From an uncultured Solirubrobacterales bacterium (GTDB lineage: Bacteria; Actinomycetota; Thermoleophilia; Solirubrobacterales; Solirubrobacteraceae), in the NCBI GenBank assembly GCA_937973575.1, contig CALJKH010000043.1, positions 1 to 16,790 of the forward strand: a stretch of 16,790 nucleotides of DNA, in the 5' to 3' direction. Under the pieces are notes generated by a model, which ran no database searches, had not been told where the DNA came from, and saw only the letters and a program-made list of their open reading frames with translations. The first letter of the stretch is position 1, and each line of letters starts with the position of its first letter. The translations under genes and the position numbers were made by a program. Below are positions 9,701 through 16,790 of the stretch, in pieces.

Positions 9701-9723
9701 GAAACCGTTTGTGGCCGAAGGGC

Positions 9724-11178
<1,455 letters not shown>

Positions 11179-11183
11179 GTGTT

Positions 11184-11226
11184 CTCCGGTTGTTTCCTTC
11201 GTTTAGTTGCTGTCCGGGATACGGAC
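11184..11226 (-). promoter_or_regulatory. ahcY leader with RBS and small hairpin
   Basis: GGAG (11187-11184) stands 5 bases before the ATG, the clearest Shine-Dalgarno sequence in the window. Upstream, GTCCG and CGGAC (11226-11212) can form a 5-bp hairpin with a 5-base loop. It does not match the SAH or SAM riboswitch cores that I know. Confidence 0.5.
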
Positions 11227-11248
11227 GAAAGCCTCAATTAGTTGAAAG

Positions 11249-11276
11249 AGCCTACCAATCGAGTTTCCCGGGTCAG
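11249..11276 (-). promoter_or_regulatory. Putative ahcY promoter
   Basis: CTGACC (11276-11271), a 16-base spacer and TAGGCT (11254-11249) on the minus strand resemble a weak sigma-70-type promoter, giving a leader of about 60 bases. No terminator with a T-run is visible after the isomerase gene, so read-through from upstream is also possible. Confidence 0.35.
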
Positions 11277-11292
11277 CCAATTGGATCGGCTG
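11274..11292. repeat. Inverted repeat overlapping the putative ahcY -35 region
   Basis: CAGCC and GGCTG form a 5-base inverted repeat around a 9-base centre; the left part also contains the palindrome CCAATTGG. It overlaps the proposed -35 box, so it could bind a regulator of methionine/SAH metabolism, but a chance repeat of this size is quite possible. Confidence 0.3.
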
Positions 11293-11335
11293 TATGCAGT
11301 TTCGACGCCAATTACGGGCGCCCTGCCAGCGGGTG

Positions 11336-12379
11336 TTAGCTAAGCCGTTCCTTCAATTCACCGATCGCATCGACCGGTGTTGGGTCCACACCTCGCTGAA
11401 TAGCAAGGTAAAAGGCAAGTAGGTCTCCGAACAGGACTAGGGAGAGAATTCGCTCGATTCGCGTTTCACCGCGGCTTTCGACACGGTGCACTGGAATTCC
11501 GGCCTTCTCAACCAATTCCGATGTTATGTCAAGTCGGGCTCGCTCACGGGGATGGCTATCGCTGTCCCCTAGTACGACAAGTGCGAACTTTCCGAGTCCC
11601 TCTGCCCCGCCCCAACCAACGATTTCATTGTGGTCAGCCTCTGGCAGCTCTGCATTGAATGCCGGTATCTCAGCGTCCTCGTTGATCTGCGTCTTCCAGC
11701 GGTACGCAACGGCCGCTGTCGCATCAGCTCCAACGATCACGGGGATCCGTCCCTCAAGCGCTCTGGCCAACTCGCGGACTTCGCCGTCGTCGGGGCCATC
11801 TACTCCCCACTCAGCCACAAGTGGCTCCATGTGGGCAGCGGCGACATCAATCTCAGTGTGAATACGGTCTGCGGCGCCACAAAGTGCTGCCACCTCAAGC
11901 GCCGAGACAAGTGTGTAGCCGATCGCTGAGCGTGGCTGGAGCGCTGCCGGCATCGGAATCACTGGGACGCCCTCCGCACGAGCAAGCTCCGCCAAGGGAC
12001 CGCCGGTCGTAGCTACGACTCTGCGGGCACCGATCACTCCGGCTGCCTCAAACGCAGCGAGAGTCTCCTCTGTCGTACCGCTGTAGGAGGAGCAAAGAAC
12101 AGTGGTGTCCGAGGATGTCCAGCTTGGAAGCATGTATCCACGGCTCACTGCGACTGGCCTGCTGGCCCTGTCGCCGAGGACAGCATCGGCAAGCATCCCG
12201 CCAGCGGCGCTGCCGCCCATGCCAGCAACGATCAGTCCACCAGGACTGTCCTGCGATGCGATGTTTGCTGACTCAACACGCCAAAGGGCGTCACGAACGT
12301 GGTCAGGCATTGCCGCAATATCTGCGGCCATGTTGCTCGCATCAAGAGCTTTGACAGATGCTGCGTCGAGTCCGGGCAT
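11336..12379 (-). CDS. Bifunctional phosphoglucose/phosphomannose isomerase
   Basis: A 347-residue SIS-fold enzyme that interconverts fructose-6-P with glucose-6-P and mannose-6-P. Motifs: LIVAGMGGSAAGGMLADAVL (about 49-68), VLCSSYSGTTEETLAAFEAAG (about 95-115) for sugar-phosphate binding, a bis-SIS repeat with the catalytic region ELPEADHNEIVGWGG, and a C-terminal RIERILSLVLFGDLLAFYLAIQRGVDPTPVDAI. This is the pattern of the archaeal/actinobacterial PGI/PMI family (PF10432), shorter than classical PGI (~550 residues). Its ATG overlaps the stop of the nucleotidyltransferase gene by one base (TGATG), so the two are translationally coupled: the isomerase can feed mannose-6-P toward the neighbour's NDP-sugar. 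A phosphomannomutase is missing from the window. Confidence 0.9.
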   Translation of the reverse strand: MPGLDAASVKALDASNMAADIAAMPDHVRDALWRVESANIASQDSPGGLIVAGMGGSAAGGMLADAVLGDRASRPVAVSRGYMLPSWTSSDTTVLCSSYSGTTEETLAAFEAAGVIGARRVVATTGGPLAELARAEGVPVIPMPAALQPRSAIGYTLVSALEVAALCGAADRIHTEIDVAAAHMEPLVAEWGVDGPDDGEVRELARALEGRIPVIVGADATAAVAYRWKTQINEDAEIPAFNAELPEADHNEIVGWGGAEGLGKFALVVLGDSDSHPRERARLDITSELVEKAGIPVHRVESRGETRIERILSLVLFGDLLAFYLAIQRGVDPTPVDAIGELKERLS

Positions 12380-13455
12380 CAGGCTGCACTCCCGGGTACT
12401 CGAGCGCCAGGTTCAAGTGTTTCGCCCGCAGCGACATCAGCCCCTTGGCCGATTACTGCGTCAGGGCCAACAACTGCGCCCTCTCCGATATTTGCGTTGG
12501 CTGCGATCACTGCATTGTGAATCTTCGCACCGGCTCCGACGGCTACACCCGCAAGAAGTACGGAGTCCGCAATTTCAGCCCCTTCGCCAACTGTGCAGCC
12601 AGCTCCGAGAACAGCGTTGGGACCGATCTTGGCGCCAGCCGCGACCTCAACCTCATCGTCCAACCAAGCTGGCCCTGAGACCTCGCCAGCAACCTCGCAG
12701 TCGAACCCGAGTGATACGCCACCAGGCCCGCCTTCGAGCCCCATCCCACCGCCAAGAGCGCCGTCAAGGAGATCCCAGTGGGCTTGTAGATACCGCTCTG
12801 GCGTGCCGATGTCGAGCCAGTAGCCGTCGACTTCGAGTGCATGGAGACCGTTACCAGTTAGCGCTGGGAATGTCTCACGCTCGATCGAGACATTGGCCTC
12901 AGGCGCGATGCCTTCAAGCACCCGCTTCTCCATCACATAGACGCCAGCGTTGATCAGATTCGTAGGAGCCTCCTCACGCTTTGGCTTCTCAATGAATGCC
13001 TCTACCGAGCCGTCATCGCTGGTGACAACAACTCCGAAGGCCGAAGGGTCGTCAACTGGGATTAGCCCGATCGTGGCTGCAGCGCCAGTGTTCTCGTGGT
13101 GGGCGATCAGAGGGGCAAGATCAAGGTCAGCGAGGATGTCACCGTTGAGCACTAGGAATCTGTCCTCAAGGAGGGGTTCAGCCTCCTTGATCGCTCCACC
13201 GGTGCCGCGAGGCTCTGGCTCTTCCACATAGCGAATACGAGTGCCTAGGCTGGCTCCTTCACCGCAGACCTCCTTGATCCCGTCGGCCATATGCCCGCAG
13301 GCGAGGACAATGTCGTCGACCCCGAACTTGCGCAGCCAGTCAGCCATGTGAACAAGGTGTGGGCGATCAAGGATTGGCACGACCGGCTTTGGCACCGTAA
13401 GAGTCAAGGGGCGAAGACGAGTGCCTTCACCGCCCGCGAGGATCAGAGCTTGCAT
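12379..13455 (-). CDS. NDP-sugar pyrophosphorylase, mannose-1-phosphate guanylyltransferase-like
   Basis: A 358-residue cytosolic enzyme. The N-terminal nucleotidyltransferase domain has the signature LILAGGEGTRLRPLTLTVPKPVVPIL, then EEPEPRGTGGAIKEAEPLL, the metal-binding GDIL aspartate, VEAFIEKPKREEA, INAGVYVME and the DIGTPERYLQAHWDLL strand (to about 250). Residues ~260-350 are hexapeptide-repeat left-handed beta-helix (VGEGAEIADSVLLAGVAVGAGAKIHNAVI and so on). This is the GMPP/ManC-like architecture; coupling to a phosphomannose isomerase supports GDP-mannose, but glucose-1-P thymidylyl- or uridylyltransferase activity cannot be excluded. The start ATG 13455 lies 8 bases after the ugd stop, with no visible Shine-Dalgarno sequence. 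Confidence 0.85.
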   Translation of the reverse strand: MQALILAGGEGTRLRPLTLTVPKPVVPILDRPHLVHMADWLRKFGVDDIVLACGHMADGIKEVCGEGASLGTRIRYVEEPEPRGTGGAIKEAEPLLEDRFLVLNGDILADLDLAPLIAHHENTGAAATIGLIPVDDPSAFGVVVTSDDGSVEAFIEKPKREEAPTNLINAGVYVMEKRVLEGIAPEANVSIERETFPALTGNGLHALEVDGYWLDIGTPERYLQAHWDLLDGALGGGMGLEGGPGGVSLGFDCEVAGEVSGPAWLDDEVEVAAGAKIGPNAVLGAGCTVGEGAEIADSVLLAGVAVGAGAKIHNAVIAANANIGEGAVVGPDAVIGQGADVAAGETLEPGARVPGSAA

Positions 13456-13463
13456 CGAACGGT

Positions 13464-14753
13464 TTACGAGCCGCCGCGGCCGACGCCCTCATAGGCGAGA
13501 CCTGCGGCGCGAACAGCATCGCCGTCTAGATGGTTGCGGCCGTCAATGATCACGTTTCCGGACATCGTTGAAGCGACCTCAGCCCAGTCAAGCTCCTTGA
13601 ACTCAGGCCACTCTGTAACGAGTACAACGGCGTCTGCGTCCTTCACCGAGTCAATTGCTGAGGCAGCCATCTCAACTCCACCAAGAAGAGGGCGAGCAGC
13701 CTCTTCAGCGATTGGATCAAATGCGCTGACCTCTGCACCAGCAGCCTGAAGTCGTGCAGCCAGCACCAGCGATGAGGCTTCGCGCATGTCATCGGTGTCT
13801 GGCTTGAAGGCAAGCCCAAGCAGAGCGATCTTCTTTCCGATCAGAGTCCCAAGGTGCTTCTCAAGCTTGCCGACAACACGACGCTTCTGAAGCTCGTTGA
13901 CCTCAATCACCGAGTTAAGTAGCTGGAAGTGGTAGCCGGAGTTACCAGCGAGCTGCTTGAGCGCAGATACATCCTTCGGGAAGCAGGAGCCACCGAACCC
14001 GATGCCAGGGCGAAGGAACGCCGAGCCGATCCGCTCGTCGTAGCCCATTCCCTTGGCGACCTCAACAACGTCGGCGCCGGTCTCCTCACAGACATTGGCG
14101 ATCTCGTTGATAAACGAAATCTTCGTCGCGAGGAAAGCGTTGCTTGCGAGCTTGACCATCTCGGCTGAGGCGATGTCAGTGCGGATGATCGGAGCATTGA
14201 GGGGCGCGTAAAGCTCGGACACGGCCTCACCTGCCCAGTCGTTGTCGTCACCGATGACGACTCTGTCTGGCTCGAGGAAGTCCTTCAGTGCCGAGCCTTC
14301 CTTGAGGAACTCGGGGCATGAGACATACGAGAATCCCTTGTCCTGCTCAGCGAACTTGCGCTTGACAGTTGCCCCAGTCCCAACGGGAACAGTGCTCTTC
14401 ATGACAAGGGCATGGCGGTCGCTAGCTGGCATTGCGTCAACCACTGCGTTTACAGCCGAGAGATCAGCATCTCCAGAGTGCGTGGGAGGCGTACCAACCG
14501 CAACGAACAGAAGTCGAGCAGCCTCAAGTGCTGGGGCTAGCTCGGTCGTGAAGTGAAGGCGGTCCTTGTTGCGAGCGATTACTTCGTCGAGGCCCGGCTC
14601 GTGGATCGGCACCTCGCCAGCCTTGAGACGCTCAATCTTGGCTGCGTCAATATCAACGCACCAGACATCGCTGCCAAGTTCGGCAAAGCCTGCTGCGGTG
14701 ACGAGCCCGACATAGCCGGTGCCGATTACTCCGATTGGTTCTCTATTAGCCAT
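13464..14753 (-). CDS. ugd: UDP-glucose 6-dehydrogenase
   Basis: A 429-residue cytosolic enzyme that oxidises UDP-glucose to UDP-glucuronate with two NAD+, supplying acidic sugars for surface polymers. Visible: N-terminal Rossmann GVIGTGYVGLVTAAGFAELG (about 8-27), VAVGTPP, KSTVPVGTG, SCPEFLKEGSALKDFLEPDRVVIG, KLASNAFLATKISFINEIANVCE, the catalytic cysteine in GIGFGGSCFPKD (about Cys257), and C-terminal LGLAFKPDTDDMREASSL. These distinguish UDP-glucose dehydrogenase from UDP-ManNAc dehydrogenase, though not absolutely. It lies 33 bases after the LCP stop and 8 before the next gene, so it is probably in the same operon. Confidence 0.93.
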   Translation of the reverse strand: MANREPIGVIGTGYVGLVTAAGFAELGSDVWCVDIDAAKIERLKAGEVPIHEPGLDEVIARNKDRLHFTTELAPALEAARLLFVAVGTPPTHSGDADLSAVNAVVDAMPASDRHALVMKSTVPVGTGATVKRKFAEQDKGFSYVSCPEFLKEGSALKDFLEPDRVVIGDDNDWAGEAVSELYAPLNAPIIRTDIASAEMVKLASNAFLATKISFINEIANVCEETGADVVEVAKGMGYDERIGSAFLRPGIGFGGSCFPKDVSALKQLAGNSGYHFQLLNSVIEVNELQKRRVVGKLEKHLGTLIGKKIALLGLAFKPDTDDMREASSLVLAARLQAAGAEVSAFDPIAEEAARPLLGGVEMAASAIDSVKDADAVVLVTEWPEFKELDWAEVASTMSGNVIIDGRNHLDGDAVRAAGLAYEGVGRGGS

Positions 14754-14786
14754 TTGAGAGACGGGAGGCTAGCGGCAGAATTCGAC

Positions 14787-16271
14787 TTAGCGCGCAAATG
14801 GGACGATCGACGCAGCCATTGCGATCATCGTCTTGGTCGACAGGTCCTCAGTAAGGGTGTTTGACACCCAGTACGAGCCCTCCTTCGTCTTGAACCCGAC
14901 GAACCTCAAGCGCTTCCCATCGCCAAACAAAAGAAGGTTTCTGCCGCTGCGCAGCTTCTTCTGAGCTGTCGGTTGACTAAGCAGTGGTGGGTCAGCCCAT
15001 GTGGTCCCTTGAATACCCCAGAACTGGCCCGTTCCGTTGGTCGTGCCGACAACCCGGTAGGCGACATGTTTCTTCCCGTCGCTTCCCTTCAGGAGGTAGG
15101 CGCGCGGGTACTTACCTTGCTCGGGGCCCATGTAGCGCGATCCAGTTGGAATCACAGTCGGAAGGAGCACGGGCATACCGATACCCCGAAGTAGCGCCGC
15201 CTGCTGGCGGGCTCCGTCCTTGTTCGTGAAGACTGGCGCTGGTCCAACCCCAGTAGCGCGCGTTGGAGCCTTCTGCTTCTGAGCTTGAGCCTTGCTTCCA
15301 CCCTTTGCGATGTCTGGGCCAACCAGACTGCGGACCGCGGCTTGGACAGCAGCTGGGTTCGCAGTCACATACGGGTCAGTTGGATTGTTGGGCAGGATTG
15401 CTGGGAAAGGAATACTTACGACTGGCTTCTGCCCCGAGAAGGCAACAAGGTTGAGCAGTTTGAGCAAGGCGTCAACTGAGTGAAGGTTTGAGTCGCTCTG
15501 CGCGTACTTGGACAGGATCTGGGCAAGCTGGTGCCTGTCCGATAGCGCCTTCTGCGCACCGTACTGCTGGCGCGCCTGGCGAAGGAAGTCCTGCTGACGG
15601 GCATTACGGACGATGTCAGTGTCCATGTGACGGAAGCGGACATAGTCAAGTGCTTGGGAGCCGCAGAGCTTCTGGTAGCCAGCAGCAATGTTGATGGCTG
15701 CGTATCCGCCTCCATAGCCCGCGCCGCTGTTGTCATTGAAGTAGCGGCGGTCTACATCTGTCCATACGCATCCAATGAAGTCGACTGCCTTGTGGAAGCC
15801 GCCGAAGTTGACATTGACGATGTGGTTGAACTGGATACCCAGCAGCTGCTTCATTACCTTCGCTGTCAGGTTTGGACCGCCAATCGCGTAGGACGCGTTG
15901 ATCTTGTTCGTTCCGTAGCCAGGGATCGTCACCTTCAAGTCGCGTGGAACGTTCATTACACGCGTGCCTTGGGCGTCAGGGTCAAGCCTGATGATCATCA
16001 TTGAGTCAGAGCGGGCGTCATTCTTGCCAGCACGGAAGCGATGGTCCGAGCCGATCAGAAGGATCGTCTGGGGGTCGCCGACATCAACTTGGCTGATGAC
16101 ACCTGGCGAGAGTGCAAGCTTCTGGCCTGTGTTGAGATCGTCAACGAAGCTCTGGACCTCAAGCAGCCCGGCAGTTGAGGTGGCAGCGGCAGCTAGGGCG
16201 ATGACAATCAAGACTGCGCCAACAGTCTTGAAGCGTGTGCGGGGCTTCTTGGGAGTCGGTGCGAGACTCAT
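14787..16271 (-). CDS. LCP (LytR-CpsA-Psr) family glycopolymer transferase with C-terminal extension
   Basis: A 494-residue membrane-anchored protein. A short cytosolic tail is followed by one transmembrane helix (about residues 15-37, TVGAVLIVIALAAAATSTAGLL). The extracytoplasmic LCP domain has ILLIGSDHRF, ARSDSMMIIRLDP (arginine/aspartate that bind the polyprenyl pyrophosphate), MNVPRDLKVTIPGYGTNKINASYAIGG, VDFIGCVWTDVD, and QALDYVRFRHMDTDIVRNARQQDFL. LCP enzymes move undecaprenyl-linked glycopolymers onto peptidoglycan. After a Lys/Gln/Ala-rich linker (about 325-340), a further ~150-residue region that I do not recognise ends with YWVSNTLTEDLSTKTMIAMAASIV. The ATG at 16271 overlaps the M20 stop (ATGA), with AAGGA upstream as a possible RBS. 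Proximity to ugd and nucleotidyltransferase genes fits attachment of an acidic wall polymer. Confidence 0.93.
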   Translation of the reverse strand: MSLAPTPKKPRTRFKTVGAVLIVIALAAAATSTAGLLEVQSFVDDLNTGQKLALSPGVISQVDVGDPQTILLIGSDHRFRAGKNDARSDSMMIIRLDPDAQGTRVMNVPRDLKVTIPGYGTNKINASYAIGGPNLTAKVMKQLLGIQFNHIVNVNFGGFHKAVDFIGCVWTDVDRRYFNDNSGAGYGGGYAAINIAAGYQKLCGSQALDYVRFRHMDTDIVRNARQQDFLRQARQQYGAQKALSDRHQLAQILSKYAQSDSNLHSVDALLKLLNLVAFSGQKPVVSIPFPAILPNNPTDPYVTANPAAVQAAVRSLVGPDIAKGGSKAQAQKQKAPTRATGVGPAPVFTNKDGARQQAALLRGIGMPVLLPTVIPTGSRYMGPEQGKYPRAYLLKGSDGKKHVAYRVVGTTNGTGQFWGIQGTTWADPPLLSQPTAQKKLRSGRNLLLFGDGKRLRFVGFKTKEGSYWVSNTLTEDLSTKTMIAMAASIVPFAR

Positions 16272-16790
16272 GCCCCTGCATCCTTAAGCACAGGGGAGTC
16301 GGCTAACCCGCCATCGTGGTTTGCGAGTTGGGTCGGGAGCGCTCTGACAAAGGATCCAAGTGCCGATCTCATTGCCGCTAAGGAGTCAATCGACACCCAT
16401 TCCTCTGGCCCATGGTGCCCACCGCCGACTGGCCCAAACTCAACCGCAGGAATCCCAGCCTGTAGGAACGCGATCGCATCCGAGGCCCCATCGCGGCCAA
16501 CGGAAAGCGCCTCTCCACCAACTGCGCGGGCAGCACTCTCACAGAGCGCGACCACGAACGGGTCACTCTTGGAGACCCAAGCCGGTGGGCGCTCGAAGGC
16601 TCGCAAGAGCTTGACTCCCGCCAGTGCAGCAACGTCGGCCTTGATCGCCTCGGGATCCTGCCCGGGCAGGTAGCGAACATCGATTGTCATCAGGCAGGTC
16701 TCAGGCACCCGGTTTGGGGCGTCACCAGCGCTGATCTTCCCAAGGTTGATTGACGGCCGGTCAAAGGTTTCACTGCTGGCACGGGCAAAC
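16268..16790 (-). CDS. M20 family metallopeptidase (ArgE/DapE-like), 5' end cut off
   Basis: The last ~174 residues are present; the frame is open to the window edge, so the gene continues beyond 16790. Visible are the dimerisation-domain strand INLGKISAGDAPNRVPETCLMTIDVRYLPG and the C-terminal lid/metal-binding part AFLQAGIPAVEFGPVGGGHHGPEEWVSIDSLA, where the His of 'HHGPEEWV' is a zinc ligand. This is the pattern of ArgE/DapE/ACY1-type deacylases and peptidases, but the substrate cannot be told from the fragment. An internal GTG at 16708 is not the start. Its stop overlaps the LCP ATG by four bases (ATGA). Confidence 0.9.
   Translation of the reverse strand, partial: FARASSETFDRPSINLGKISAGDAPNRVPETCLMTIDVRYLPGQDPEAIKADVAALAGVKLLRAFERPPAWVSKSDPFVVALCESAARAVGGEALSVGRDGASDAIAFLQAGIPAVEFGPVGGGHHGPEEWVSIDSLAAMRSALGSFVRALPTQLANHDGGLADSPVLKDAGA

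Noticed and set aside
11179..11335. SAH or SAM riboswitch before ahcY
   Set aside because: The leader has only a short 5-bp hairpin and lacks the conserved core sequences that I know for these classes; a covariance search would settle it.
11293..11335. Terminator after the PGI/PMI gene (GGGCGCCC palindrome)
   Set aside because: There is a short palindrome but no T-run on the minus strand, so I do not call it a terminator.
12102..12953. Long plus-strand open frame (283 codons) opposite the sugar enzymes
   Set aside because: It lies antisense across two clearly real genes, spans their junction and gives an Arg/Ser/Gln-rich product without any domain; it is a GC-driven shadow.

Overview
The window reads as ordinary chromosomal housekeeping and cell-envelope DNA from an actinobacterium-like organism. 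The GC content looks moderately high by eye, but clearly below the extreme of streptomycetes. The S-adenosylhomocysteinase is of the long form, the release factor 2 gene carries a +1 frameshift site, and the LCP and secreted proteins resemble those of Thermoleophilia/Solirubrobacterales-type Actinomycetota. The phylum is a fair inference; the class is a guess. I see no mobile element, tRNA, rRNA or CRISPR array.

Layout. A plus-strand gene fragment (the C-terminal end of an M16-type peptidase, 1-150) runs into the window from the left and converges on a long series of minus-strand genes that fills the rest. In transcription order (right to left) these are: an M20 peptidase (cut by the window end), an LCP glycopolymer transferase, UDP-glucose dehydrogenase, a mannose-1-phosphate guanylyltransferase-like nucleotidyltransferase and a bifunctional phosphoglucose/phosphomannose isomerase, all tightly packed; then ahcY with its own promoter region, RBS and a strong terminator; a eukaryotic-type UTP-glucose-1-phosphate uridylyltransferase; a small secreted protein followed by a terminator; then comF-like, secA, prfB, nadC and nadA with gaps of 0-9 bases or 4-base overlaps, ended by a terminator; and finally a lone TetR-family regulator with a perfect palindrome over its start region.

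How the genes work together. The right half is a sugar-nucleotide and envelope-polymer module: the isomerase supplies mannose-6-P/glucose-6-P, the nucleotidyltransferase makes an NDP-sugar, the uridylyltransferase makes UDP-glucose, Ugd oxidises it to UDP-glucuronate, and the LCP protein would attach finished polymer to the wall. The left half couples protein export (SecA), translation termination (RF2) and de novo NAD synthesis (NadC, NadA), with a purine/PRPP-fold ComF protein at its head. No stretch of more than about 160 bases lacks a gene.

The best finding is that prfB is about 40 codons longer than its longest open frame suggests: it starts with GTG at 3892, directly after secA, and needs a programmed +1 shift at TATCTTTGAC. 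Several genes also lack a Shine-Dalgarno sequence and have a -10-like hexamer 6-9 bases before the start codon, which suggests leaderless transcripts. I found no convincing evidence of a wholly new biological system.
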